This document shows, piece after piece, positions 24,571 to 32,822 of a stretch of DNA of 56,045 nucleotides (position 1 is its first letter; every line of letters begins with the position of its first letter). The stretch comes from Gemmatimonadota bacterium. GTDB lineage: Bacteria > Gemmatimonadota > Gemmatimonadetes > Gemmatimonadales > GWC2-71-9. The stretch is taken from positions 1 through 56,045 of the forward strand of contig QHUZ01000032.1 in NCBI GenBank assembly GCA_003223395.1, given 5' to 3'. The notes under the pieces are model-generated. The model had not been told where the DNA came from. It worked only from the letters and a program-made list of their open reading frames with translations, and did not search any database. Both the position numbers and the translations under genes were made by a program.

Positions 24571-25852
24571 ATTCGAGAGATGCAGCCTCGAGACGGCGCA
24601 GTGCCGCATCCTTGCCGACGACCGACAGCAGCTCGTTCACAGGCTCCGACACCGTTCCTCCGGTCAGCGCGATACGGATCGGCTGAAAGATCTTGCCCGC
24701 CGCCACGTTGCGTTCCTCAGCGAGATCGCGCAGCACTTTCTCGAGACTCGCGGGCGACCAGTCCGGCGCGTGCTTCAGTGCGACGACGCTGCCCGCGAGC
24801 GATGCCCGATAACCGGTCGGATCTTTGGCGATTTCTTTCTGGGCCTTTTCGTCGAACGTCACGAACCGCTCGTCGAGCCGCACGGCCACTTGGCGCGCGA
24901 CGTCGAGTGTGGTTCGCGACCGCGTCTTGACCGCAGTAATTACTTTGAGCACCGCGTCCTTGTTCCCGTTGAGACCCAGTTTGGCTAGCTCAGGTCTCAC
25001 GAGCGGATACAGCTCGTCGGCCGACTTCGCCGTCAGGTACTGCCCGTTCATCCATTCGAGCTTCGTAGTATCGAAGACGGCGGGCTTTTTCAAGATGCCG
25101 TCGAGCGAAAAGAGGCTTCGCAAGTCCTCTTTGCTCATGATCTCGCGATCGCCGCCCGGACTCCATCCAAGCAACGCGAGAAAGTTGCGCATCGCCTCTG
25201 GGAGAATACCTAGGTGTTGGTAGTCTCCGACAGCCGTCGCGCCGTGCCGTTTCGAGAGCTTTTTCCCGTCGGGCCCGTGAATCATCGGCACGTGACCAAA
25301 GACTGGAGTTTCCGAGCCGAGCGCGCGATAGACGGCCAGTTGCTTGGGAGTATTGGAGATATGGTCGTCGCCGCGCAGCACGTGGGTGATCTGCATGTCG
25401 ATGTCGTCGACCACGACGGCAAAGTTGTACAGGGGCGAGCGATCGGAGCGCAGAATCACGAAATCGCGGATGTCCTCGCCTTTGAAACTGATGCGTCCGT
25501 GCACCGCGTCGTCCCACGCCAGCTCGCCGGGGGGGACGCGCAGCCGGATCGCGTCCTCCTCCATGTAGGCCTTCCCCTCTTTCAGCAGTTGATCGGCGAC
25601 CTGCTGGTGACGGGCGAGTCGAGCGCCCTGGAAGATGGGCGGCTCGTCCCAGTCGAGGCCGAGCCAGGTGAGACCGTCAAGAATGACCTGGGTGTGTTCA
25701 TCGGTGGAACGGGCCTTGTCGGTGTCCTCGATGCGAAGCAGAAACTTTCCGCCCTCGCGGCGGGCGAACAGCCAGTTGAACAGCGCTGTCCTGGCTCCTC
25801 CGACGTGCAAGTATCCCGTGGGGGATGGTGCGAACCGGACTCGAATCGTCAC
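24569..25852 (-). CDS. gltX: glutamate--tRNA ligase GltX (short form)
   Basis: GltX charges tRNA-Glu. The class-I signatures are present: FAPSPTGYLHVGGARTAL (HIGH equivalent HVGG), LRIEDTDKAR, VVVDDIDMQITHVLRGDDH, and KLSKRHGAT (KMSKS equivalent). The protein has only 427 residues against about 465-490 usual. The loss is local: after EGKAY the sequence goes straight to MEEDAIRLRVPPG. About 40 residues normally found there (a segment with Cys/Thr-Pro-Glu-Glu-Leu and a conserved YDGR) are missing. Since flanking motifs are intact, it is probably functional but structurally reduced. tRNA-Ser lies directly upstream. Confidence 0.95.
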   Translation of the reverse strand: MTIRVRFAPSPTGYLHVGGARTALFNWLFARREGGKFLLRIEDTDKARSTDEHTQVILDGLTWLGLDWDEPPIFQGARLARHQQVADQLLKEGKAYMEEDAIRLRVPPGELAWDDAVHGRISFKGEDIRDFVILRSDRSPLYNFAVVVDDIDMQITHVLRGDDHISNTPKQLAVYRALGSETPVFGHVPMIHGPDGKKLSKRHGATAVGDYQHLGILPEAMRNFLALLGWSPGGDREIMSKEDLRSLFSLDGILKKPAVFDTTKLEWMNGQYLTAKSADELYPLVRPELAKLGLNGNKDAVLKVITAVKTRSRTTLDVARQVAVRLDERFVTFDEKAQKEIAKDPTGYRASLAGSVVALKHAPDWSPASLEKVLRDLAEERNVAAGKIFQPIRIALTGGTVSEPVNELLSVVGKDAALRRLEAASLE

Positions 25853-25858
25853 AGGGAA

Positions 25859-25949
25859 CGGAGGAGGGGGGATTCGAACCCCCGATAGGGTTTTAAAGCC
25901 CTATAACGGTTTAGCAAACCGCCGCCTTCAGCCACTCGGCCACCCCTCC
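25859..25949 (-). tRNA. tRNA-Ser (anticodon GCT)
   Basis: This is a 91-nt cloverleaf on the minus strand. The acceptor GGAGGGG pairs with CTCCTCC and is followed by discriminator G. The anticodon stem CGGTT/AACCG encloses loop TTGCTAA, giving anticodon GCT. A long variable arm and a T-arm GGGGG-TTCGAAT-CCCCC are present. The long variable arm and discriminator G are serine identity features. CCA is not encoded. The gene reads AGC/AGT codons. Confidence 0.96.
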
Positions 25950-26032
25950 AACTTCTGCAGCGCGTGAACTTAGCGGCTTCGCTGCTGCTTGGGTACCCGC
26001 CTATGATCGCCACCGTCCACACGGCGATTTTC

Positions 26033-26058
26033 TTGACTTGACCGGTCCCGTTTATAAC
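26033..26058 (+). promoter_or_regulatory. possible sigma-70-type promoter
   Basis: TTGACT at 26033 and TATAAC at 26053 lie in the tRNA-Ser/membrane-protein gap, with 14 bp between them. The spacing is short for a classical promoter, so this is tentative. If real, it rules out the upstream TTG at 26038 as the start of the following gene. Confidence 0.35.
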
Positions 26059-26070
26059 AATGGGCCCGCT

Positions 26071-26613
26071 ATGCAAGACCCCCTGGGCCAGACCCAACAC
26101 GAGATGCTCGATGCGACCTCCCCTCGTCCTGCCGTTCCGTGGGCCCTCGTCCTGCTGATCGTCTGGTGCGCGGTCGAGGGGACGATCTTCACGGTTACGC
26201 TGCGCCCCACGATGAGCGAGCTGCTGGCGGACCTCACCGGCTTCACAGTCAACCCGATCGCGCTCGTCCTGGTGCTGTGGTTTTTCCTGACGATCATCAT
26301 CGCCGGCAGCTACGCCTGCATTCAAGTGCTGCAGGACGCGATCGCCGCGAGACAGATCGGCAACATCGTGCAGATGATCGTGGTGCAAATCGTGGTCGCG
26401 ATGTTCCAAGTGCTCTTCCTATACCGCGAATTGGTCGACCAATTCACGCCATGGCTGGCGCAGCAAGGCGTCACGCTCAGCATTGGGGCTACGTTCGGCC
26501 TCGCGTTCTGCGGATGGCTGGGCGTGCGCGGCATGACGTGGTACCTGTTCGGCCGCTCTGGCGCGCCCGCGTTGATCGCGGTGCTCAACCGCCCAGCCGG
26601 CATGCAGCGCTAG
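26071..26613 (+). CDS. four-helix integral membrane protein, unknown function
   Basis: ATG 26071 is chosen because a promoter-like sequence lies just upstream; an alternative TTG at 26038 adds 11 residues. The 180-residue protein has about four to five hydrophobic segments: WALVLLIVWCAVEGTIF, ALVLVLWFFLTIIIAGSY, IVQMIVVQIVVAMFQVLFLY, and TLSIGATFGLAFCGWLGV. I recognise no family motif. It stands alone, convergent with the M61 peptidase gene with a 4-base overlap of the stop regions. Confidence 0.7.
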   Translation: MQDPLGQTQHEMLDATSPRPAVPWALVLLIVWCAVEGTIFTVTLRPTMSELLADLTGFTVNPIALVLVLWFFLTIIIAGSYACIQVLQDAIAARQIGNIVQMIVVQIVVAMFQVLFLYRELVDQFTPWLAQQGVTLSIGATFGLAFCGWLGVRGMTWYLFGRSGAPALIAVLNRPAGMQR

Positions 26614-28187
26614 CCTTTTCGGCCGCTCAACCAACCCGTTCTGACCCGCAGCTGCTCCGGCGTCGCGCCCGGGATCGCCTCGATGCTCCAGCGGGCGCTG
26701 TCTGAGCGCACGAGCTTCAATCCCGCCCAGCCGAGCGCCTCGTCGTAGTCCATGTCCTCGGTGCCGCCGACGTGCCGTTCGAACCAGTCGTGCATGTTCA
26801 CGCCCGCGGCAGCGCTCACCGCGCGCTCGACGTCGTCTTCCGTGTACCCGCGACCCTGGAGATAATACGACGCATTCGGCGCGTTCCACGACCGCTGCTT
26901 GAGCTCGTTGAACGCGTCGTCGAGCGACTTGGTGTTGCCGGTGCGATTGCGAATGAAGAGATCGAGGTAGAGCGCGATCCCCGCACCCTTCGTGTAGTAG
27001 TCGAAGAAGGTGTTCTGAAAGTTCGTCGGCTGCGCCTGCGGCGCACCGTCCCAGAATGGCGCGTTGAACGACGACATACGTGCCGAGACCACCATGCGGC
27101 CGGGCGCCGTCAGGTTGTCGCGGATCAGGTTCGACATGTCGCGGTAGAAGGCGACGGTGTCTTCAATCCCCGCGCGCAACAGCGTTACCTCGCCGTAGTA
27201 CTGCGTCCACCCCTCGGCGACCCAGAGCGAGGGCTGATACTGCTCGCGCGTGTAGTCGAAGGGCCCCAGCGCCGCCGGCCGCACGCGCTTCACATTCCAA
27301 ACGTGGAAGTACTCGTGCGATGCCGAGCCGATGCCGGGCAAGAACGTCGCCGTGTCGGTCCAGAAGCGACGGCTCTGAATCTGCGTGGAGTACAGGTGCT
27401 CCATCCCGTCGCCGCCGGGGAAGCCGATGTTGAACAGAAACGTGTACTCCTCGAGCGGCGGCGCACCGAAGACGGAATTCTCGTAGCGCACGATCTTCGC
27501 GACGTCGCCGACGAAGCGCGCGCGCGTCGCCGGAGACACCGGCCCGTTATGGTGCACCATCACCCGATAGGTGCGGTTGTCCACCACGAACGAGTCCAGC
27601 ATCAGGGACCCCGCCGGCGCGACCTCGGTGGGTGTGTCGATCAACAGATCGTAGTTGGGAAACTCGAAGTGCCGTTGTCCCGCACTCCTCACGGCGCCGT
27701 TCATGATCGTCCACCCCTCGGGTGGTGAGACGTCGAGCGAGACCGGATCCGGCTTGTGACCCGCGACGTACATGAACAGCGACCCGCCGTTCCAGTTGGC
27801 GTGCGCGCTGTCCAGCACCGAAAACGTGCCCGACATCGGCGCATTGGCGAATACGCGATAGCTGGCGCGCAGGCTGCGGCTCCCGGCAGGGAAGACGCGC
27901 CACAGCGATCCGTCGAGCTTGGTCCAGCGCAGCGGCTTGCCGTCGCTCCCGCTCACCGACAATTCCTGCACGTTCTTGGCGAAGTCCATGCGGCCGTAGC
28001 GTCCCGGTGACCACACGGGCATCTGCAGGTCCACCGTCCCGCCCGTCAGCCCGCTCGCCGAGAGCGTGATGGAGTACAGATGCGAGCCCACGTCGGGCAT
28101 GGCGATCGTGTAGGCGATTGTGTACGGTCGGGCGGTTGGCCGAGCCTGCAGCAGGCTCAGGACAACCAGCGTCGCGTTCGTGAACAC
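26610..28187 (-). CDS. M61 family metallopeptidase
   Basis: A 525-residue exported peptidase starting at GTG 28187, with GGGAG about seven bases upstream. The leader is MFTNATLVVLSLLQ. The gluzincin site HEYFHVWNVKR (HExxH form) is followed by a downstream Glu in WVAEGWTQYYGE. The preceding GGDGMEH is an M61 hallmark, as is the N-terminal beta-domain (MPVWSPGRYGRMDFAKNV). Many M61 proteins are about 600 residues with a C-terminal PDZ domain. Here the protein ends soon after the catalytic and helical domains, so the PDZ appears to be partial or absent. Known relatives are glycyl aminopeptidases. Confidence 0.9.
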   Translation of the reverse strand: MFTNATLVVLSLLQARPTARPYTIAYTIAMPDVGSHLYSITLSASGLTGGTVDLQMPVWSPGRYGRMDFAKNVQELSVSGSDGKPLRWTKLDGSLWRVFPAGSRSLRASYRVFANAPMSGTFSVLDSAHANWNGGSLFMYVAGHKPDPVSLDVSPPEGWTIMNGAVRSAGQRHFEFPNYDLLIDTPTEVAPAGSLMLDSFVVDNRTYRVMVHHNGPVSPATRARFVGDVAKIVRYENSVFGAPPLEEYTFLFNIGFPGGDGMEHLYSTQIQSRRFWTDTATFLPGIGSASHEYFHVWNVKRVRPAALGPFDYTREQYQPSLWVAEGWTQYYGEVTLLRAGIEDTVAFYRDMSNLIRDNLTAPGRMVVSARMSSFNAPFWDGAPQAQPTNFQNTFFDYYTKGAGIALYLDLFIRNRTGNTKSLDDAFNELKQRSWNAPNASYYLQGRGYTEDDVERAVSAAAGVNMHDWFERHVGGTEDMDYDEALGWAGLKLVRSDSARWSIEAIPGATPEQLRVRTGWLSGRKG

Positions 28188-28263
28188 GCTGGATCTCCCT
28201 CGGGGGTAATCGATGGTTAGATGTGGCGAGCCGCCGGAAGCGTTGCAACCCCGATCAACTAAT

Positions 28264-28377
28264 TCAGCGCGCGACGGCGCCCGTAGACACCTCGATCACG
28301 CCGCCCGCGTGGCCCGTTCCAAACCGCTGCTGCGCCTCGGCCGCGTCGTAGTAACGAATCTCACGGACTTCGCTGAG
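28264..28377 (-). pseudogene. 3' remnant of a TonB-plug/receptor-type lipoprotein gene
   Basis: On the minus strand, in a frame different from its neighbour, the last 37 codons read LSEVREIRYYDAAEA, then QQRFGTGHAGGVIEVST and a stop. This is the typical end of plug-domain proteins (RYYDAAEA...RFGTGHAGGVI). Upstream in the same frame coding character is lost, and the sequence belongs to the 3' end of the neighbouring gene. No start is available. The rest of the gap 28188-28263 holds nothing I can support. Confidence 0.6.
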
Positions 28378-29470
28378 CCGAATCTCGCTGCGCCGGAGCA
28401 GGGGCCGAGTCGGAGCGATAGACGATGGTGCCGTTCTGCGTCTTTATCTCGAGCGCGCGGCCGCCGGTTTCCTTGAACCCAACCACTTCCGCCTGCGTCC
28501 CCATCGCCATCGCCCGCTGCTTCATGACGGCCTGGGGCATCCGGATCACCCAATCGCGCACGATCCACGCGCCCGACGGCACGCGCAGAAACTCGATCCG
28601 ACCGCCGGCGCGCGGCGCGACCAAATCATCCGGCAAGCGTGTGTAGCTGAAGTCAAGGTAATGCAGCATCGCCGTCTGCGGGTCGATCCACAGCGTGCCC
28701 GTAATGTCCGGCAGCGTACGGCCGCGGGCCGGTGTGAATGCGAGCCCAATCAATCCTTCTGTGTCACCGCGACCGGATTTGGTCTCGAAACAGTGCGTGC
28801 GCAGGAACTCGGCACTGATCAGTTCGTCCGCGTCAGGCCCGTGATATGTCCAGCCCTCGTTGTCCACGACGACGAAGCCATCCCGCTCCAGCTGCTCGGG
28901 CGGCACACTCTTGATCGGTAGGCGGCGGTAGCCGTCATCGCGCCACGTCGAGTCCGGATCGCGGGTGCGTCCTTGTGGCGTCGTCTCGCGCTCGAAGCGC
29001 AAGATGGCGTACCAGTAGCCGGGGTCCTTCGACGTCCACGAAACCGCCGCGAGCGCTTCGTGGACCTCCTCCCACACTGCGGCGACCGACGCGCCGGCCT
29101 CGACATCGCATTGCCGGTCGCCCTGGACGACGACCTGCGCCAGCGCGACGGGAATCGGATCGACTACGGCATTGAAGGAGCTCGAGCTGCCGGCCGTCAG
29201 GCTGAGCGGGGACGAGACGTAGGGACGAAACCCGATCCGCTTCGAGCGCAGGCGATAGACACCCGGGGCAGGGGCGCTCAGCAGGAATTCCCCGGCGCCG
29301 TTGGTAATCGTCCGCGCCCTCTCGACGCCCTTTTCATCCACTAGAGTAAGGAAGGCACCGGGCAGCGGTGCGCGACTGACGCTGTCGGTCAACTGTCCGC
29401 GAACAGTCTGTGTCGCGAGAACGTTTGGGCAAGTCAATGCGGCGACAAGGAGAATCACCGAGAAACGCAT
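28361..29470 (-). CDS. carboxypeptidase-regulatory-like (CarboxypepD_reg) exported protein
   Basis: ATG 29470 is chosen because AAAGG lies eight bases upstream and a signal peptide follows directly (MRFSVILLVAALTCPNVLA). Residues of about 20-105 form a carboxypeptidase regulatory-like beta-sandwich: VRGQLTDSVSRAPLPGAFLTLVD, GEFLLSAPAPGVYRLRSKRIGF. The rest (about 115-369) is an unassigned domain containing TGTLWIDPQTAMLHYLDFSY, common in Gemmatimonadota-like genomes. It is likely to be periplasmic or surface-associated. Its 3' end overlaps, in another frame, the plug-gene remnant, so the natural C-terminus may be altered. Confidence 0.82.
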   Translation of the reverse strand: MRFSVILLVAALTCPNVLATQTVRGQLTDSVSRAPLPGAFLTLVDEKGVERARTITNGAGEFLLSAPAPGVYRLRSKRIGFRPYVSSPLSLTAGSSSSFNAVVDPIPVALAQVVVQGDRQCDVEAGASVAAVWEEVHEALAAVSWTSKDPGYWYAILRFERETTPQGRTRDPDSTWRDDGYRRLPIKSVPPEQLERDGFVVVDNEGWTYHGPDADELISAEFLRTHCFETKSGRGDTEGLIGLAFTPARGRTLPDITGTLWIDPQTAMLHYLDFSYTRLPDDLVAPRAGGRIEFLRVPSGAWIVRDWVIRMPQAVMKQRAMAMGTQAEVVGFKETGGRALEIKTQNGTIVYRSDSAPAPAQRDSAQRSP

Positions 29471-29472
29471 TG

Positions 29473-30162
29473 CTACGGCCTTTCTTCCCACCACCTGAAT
29501 CGTTGGGGCTCGAGCTTGGCGAGCCGGTACAGATTCCGCGCAAATCGCCCGACGAACAGCACCACCATGCCGGTCAGCAGGATGGCCAGCGTCCAGTTGG
29601 CCACGACACGAATCGCCACGGGGCCCTTGATCTGCAAGAGCGCCGCGACGGCCAGCATCGTGTTCAGCATCACGAGCACCAGCCGGACCTCCGTCGGCCC
29701 GATGCGCCCATACGAGATCTTGAACACGCCGAAGACACTCGACTCGAGATACACGTTGATCGACAGCGCGAGGTAGACGACGACGAGTCCCAGCGCCAAT
29801 CCGAGGTTCACGTACGGCGACAGCCCGATCCCCAGGCCAATGACGGCCGTCGAAAAAGCATCCACGACGTGATCGAGGTAGTAGCCGTATTTGGGACGCT
29901 GGGTGCCGCGCACGCGTGCGAGGGTGCCGTCCAGGCTGTCGCCGAGCCAGTTCACGCCGAGCATCAGGCTGGCGACCCACAGCCAGGCTGGATCGTACGT
30001 CGTGAGCGCGTACGCGGTCCCGGCGCCCGCCGCCCCGAGTGTGCCGAGCACCGTAAGGTGGTTGGAGCGCAGCGTGCGCGGCACGAGCACCGCCAGGCGC
30101 TGCAACACGCGCCGTTCGATGCCGGCGAGCAGGAACGTCATTTCGCGCCTCGCGTCGGCCAC
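29473..30162 (-). CDS. CDP-alcohol phosphatidyltransferase family membrane enzyme
   Basis: GTG 30162 (AGGGG eight bases upstream) gives 229 residues; ATG 30141 is also possible. The family signature is complete: GDSLDGTLARVRGT followed by GYYLDHVVDAFS, i.e. DxxDGxxAR...GxxxDxxxD, which binds the metal ions and CDP-alcohol. Six hydrophobic helices fit an inner-membrane phospholipid-synthesis enzyme that transfers a CDP-activated group to an alcohol. The substrate (inositol, glycerol phosphate, choline) cannot be told. The start lies three bases past the M1 peptidase stop, so the genes form an operon. Confidence 0.9.
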   Translation of the reverse strand: MADARREMTFLLAGIERRVLQRLAVLVPRTLRSNHLTVLGTLGAAGAGTAYALTTYDPAWLWVASLMLGVNWLGDSLDGTLARVRGTQRPKYGYYLDHVVDAFSTAVIGLGIGLSPYVNLGLALGLVVVYLALSINVYLESSVFGVFKISYGRIGPTEVRLVLVMLNTMLAVAALLQIKGPVAIRVVANWTLAILLTGMVVLFVGRFARNLYRLAKLEPQRFRWWEERP

Positions 30163-30164
30163 GT

Positions 30165-32462
30165 TTACCACCCCTCGGTTTTCACCACCGCGAGGACGGA
30201 TTCGAAGGGACTGAGTTCCATCTCCTTCGCCTCGGCCGGCAGCGTGATTGTCTGCTCGGTCAGCGGCCCTTTGACCAAGACGCGGATCAGCGCCTCTCCC
30301 TGATCGAACTTGATGCGCAGCGGGACGTACATGGCGAACGTGTCGGGCACGTCGGTCTGCTTGATCCGGAGGTGCGCCGCGAACTTCCCGCCATCCGCGG
30401 GCTCCACATTCCAGGCGAACGTGTACGTCGGGACGCTCGTCCCGTAGACCCATTCATCGAAGAACCAATCCATCGGCCGCCCGACGTGCTTCTCCACGAT
30501 GCGTTGGAAATCGAGGGTCGTCGCCCGCTTGCCACGGTAGGTCTCGTAGAAGCTGCGCATCATCAGCTTGAACCGGTCCTCGCTCATGGTGCGGGTATCG
30601 ATCATCATGTTGCGCAGCATGTGGAGCACCCAGGCGCCCTTCTGGTAGGTGATGAGGGAGTAGTTCCCGCGCCAGTTCTCGAGGGCCCGGTAACCCAAGC
30701 CGATGGGGACCGCCTTGTCCCGCGTGCGGCGGATCTCGTCGCGCGACTCACGGAGCATTTTGAAGTACTTGTCGTTGTCGCGCAGGATCGTCTGCATGTA
30801 CCACATCCCCGCGAACTCGGCGAAGCCCTCCGACAGCCACACATCGCGATAGCTCGCCGGCTCGACGCCGATGCCCCACCACTGGTGGGCCATCTCGTGC
30901 GCGCGGAAGCTTTCATCGTGGCCGGCGTCCTGGAGGCCCAGGAAGGTCACGAACGACAGGTGGATCATTCCCGGGAAGGCTTGTCCGTGCCAATACGGAA
31001 TCTCGGTTGCGTAGTAGTGCTGGAACAGCGGGGCCCCGAAGGCGCTCGTGAAGAAGGACAGGCTGTTCGCGACGTCCGCGCCCACGTCGTCCGCTGCGCC
31101 GCGCGAGGTGTTAATGAAGCGCCGGATCAAGCCGTGGGCTTCGGTATTGAGCTGAATGGTCACCGGCGGGATGCGCTTATCGGTGATCTTGACCTCGTCG
31201 AAACTGCCGATGTTGAACGACACCTGATTGGTGGGCAGCTCGCTCACCCACTTCGTGACGACGGTGTTGTTCTGCGTATCCGCCTGCACCAGGCGCCCGA
31301 TCGTCGAGAAGCGCAGACTCTTGGGCGTGTGAAACGTGAGGTTCACGTCGAAGACTTGATCGCCGCGGTAGCGGGGATACCACGTCTCCGTGTCCTTGAT
31401 GAACGCCCAGGCGTCGAGCACGGTCCGGTAGTCACCGCGCGAGTCATCCCACATCGCGGGGAGGGCGGATCCGAAGCCGATCAGGTTGCCGTGGTAGACG
31501 ACGCGGATCGCCTGGGTCTTGCCCGTGGCGAGTGGTTCCGCCAGGCGGACCCAGAGCCCTCCGAAGTGGTCTTTGCGGAAGAACGTCAGCGGCGTGCCGG
31601 CATCAGTGACTACGGAATCGACGTCGAGCTCGTCGAACAGATAGAACGGCACCCACTGCTGGGGCTGCTCCGAGCGGCCCGCGAGCTTGATCGTCGTCCG
31701 CGCGGAGAATTTGTAATTGCCTTCGATCGTCGCGTCGATGTCGTAGCCCGTCACCCCCAGCGGCTCGGGCCGCTCGTTCGCGACCGAGACGCCGCTCATC
31801 AAGTCCTCGGCGCGTTCGAACTGGCATACCGTCTCGGTGCGCTGTCCCACCATTTTCCCGCGGCGGTACAGGATGACCTCTTCGGCTTCCATCGGATCGA
31901 CCTGAATCATCACGCTCTCGCCGCGCTTGCGCTGGATGTACGCGGCGAAGAATCCCGTCGTCGTGTGATTGAGCAGGGCGGTGACGAGGCTGCCGTCGGC
32001 ACTGCGGCTGCGGCCGTCCACGATGTAATCGAGCGCGGCCCCGATGGCGTCCGAGGGGTCGGCCGCCCCCTGCGGCGCCGGGCCGAATTTCAGCGACCGA
32101 CCCAGCTCGGCCTCCGTCGAATCCGCAAAGAAGAGCACGACCGCGGTAATCGCCCCGGTGATCGTGGAGTCGCCCAGGACGCGCTTGAGGTTGAACTGCT
32201 CGACCTGCAGCGGGGGAACGAAGGAGATCGATCCCGAGCCCACCCACGCGATGGCGGTCGTGCGGCCGGCGACGGGAGTCAGTTGATACGCGACGCCGTC
32301 ATCGAGCTTCAGCTCCATGACGTCGCGATGGAGCATTAATCCGTGGACTGGGGCGGCGGCGTTCGGGAGTGGCGCGAGCTTCTTGATTTGGTCGAAGACG
32401 GTATCGTAGGGCGTTTGGACGGCAGCACTGCAGGCGAGCACGAACGCGACGACGGCATGCAT
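30165..32462 (-). CDS. M1 family metallopeptidase (aminopeptidase-like), exported
   Basis: ATG 32462 is chosen because GGAGG sits five bases upstream and a signal peptide follows (MHAVVAFVLACSA), giving 765 residues. The zinc site is HEMAHQWWG with the downstream Glu in WLSEGFAEFAG. The classical GxMEN exopeptidase motif is not obvious; PGMIHLSF occupies the corresponding region, so aminopeptidase specificity is uncertain. The first 300 residues are an extra N-terminal beta domain not found in small M1 enzymes. tRNA-Ser(TGA) is just upstream. Confidence 0.9.
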   Translation of the reverse strand: MHAVVAFVLACSAAVQTPYDTVFDQIKKLAPLPNAAAPVHGLMLHRDVMELKLDDGVAYQLTPVAGRTTAIAWVGSGSISFVPPLQVEQFNLKRVLGDSTITGAITAVVLFFADSTEAELGRSLKFGPAPQGAADPSDAIGAALDYIVDGRSRSADGSLVTALLNHTTTGFFAAYIQRKRGESVMIQVDPMEAEEVILYRRGKMVGQRTETVCQFERAEDLMSGVSVANERPEPLGVTGYDIDATIEGNYKFSARTTIKLAGRSEQPQQWVPFYLFDELDVDSVVTDAGTPLTFFRKDHFGGLWVRLAEPLATGKTQAIRVVYHGNLIGFGSALPAMWDDSRGDYRTVLDAWAFIKDTETWYPRYRGDQVFDVNLTFHTPKSLRFSTIGRLVQADTQNNTVVTKWVSELPTNQVSFNIGSFDEVKITDKRIPPVTIQLNTEAHGLIRRFINTSRGAADDVGADVANSLSFFTSAFGAPLFQHYYATEIPYWHGQAFPGMIHLSFVTFLGLQDAGHDESFRAHEMAHQWWGIGVEPASYRDVWLSEGFAEFAGMWYMQTILRDNDKYFKMLRESRDEIRRTRDKAVPIGLGYRALENWRGNYSLITYQKGAWVLHMLRNMMIDTRTMSEDRFKLMMRSFYETYRGKRATTLDFQRIVEKHVGRPMDWFFDEWVYGTSVPTYTFAWNVEPADGGKFAAHLRIKQTDVPDTFAMYVPLRIKFDQGEALIRVLVKGPLTEQTITLPAEAKEMELSPFESVLAVVKTEGW

Positions 32463-32485
32463 ACGACCTCCGCGAGGTGAGTCGA

Positions 32486-32568
32486 CGGAGGGCACAGGAT
32501 TCGAACCTGTAAGGGCTTGCGCCCGCCGGTTTTCAAGACCGGTGCCTTAGCCATTCGGCCAGCCCTCC
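32486..32568 (-). tRNA. tRNA-Ser (anticodon TGA)
   Basis: An 83-nt minus-strand cloverleaf. The acceptor GGAGGGC pairs with GCCCTCC and discriminator G follows. The anticodon loop CTTGAAA gives anticodon TGA. A GC-rich variable arm (GGGC-GCAA-GCCC-like) and T-arm ACAGG-TTCGAAT-CCTGT are present. CCA is not encoded. It reads TCA and related UCN codons. Confidence 0.96.
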
Positions 32569-32635
32569 CCGCCGTTTCTAACCTACCGCGACAACCGCGC
32601 GTACCAAAGTGAGCATATGACGTTTAGGGCGGCCC

Positions 32636-32663
32636 TTGCGGGCTTTTCGAACTTCGGTATATC
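32636..32663 (+). promoter_or_regulatory. candidate promoter for the RND efflux operon
   Basis: TTGCGG at 32636 and TATATC at 32658 are separated by 16 bp in the 254-bp region between tRNA-Ser and the RND gene. No regulator gene or obvious operator dyad lies in this region. The rest of the region (about 32664-32822) has an open frame in phase with the RND gene, but it is poorly supported as coding. Confidence 0.35.
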
Positions 32664-32822
32664 TTCGGGTCCCCAGTTCGAACAAAAACGGGACCGACGG
32701 ATGTCGATTTCCCGAGTTCTTTTTCGACGTACTAGCAGAAGAATCTTGGAACCAGTATGGGACAGGTCCCGTTACGTTCAGGACTGTCCGGCCCGTTCAC
32801 TTTCCTGGGAAAATTCTCGCTT

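Noticed and set aside
28361-29980. 539-residue version of the carboxypeptidase-regulatory protein
   Set aside because: The first 170 residues are antisense-like Arg-rich sequence overlapping the CDP-alcohol transferase. A signal peptide and Shine-Dalgarno point to ATG 29470.
30372-32339. 655-residue frame antisense to the M1 peptidase
   Set aside because: Shadow frame. The M1 gene has HEMAHQWWG, a signal peptide and a good ribosome binding site.
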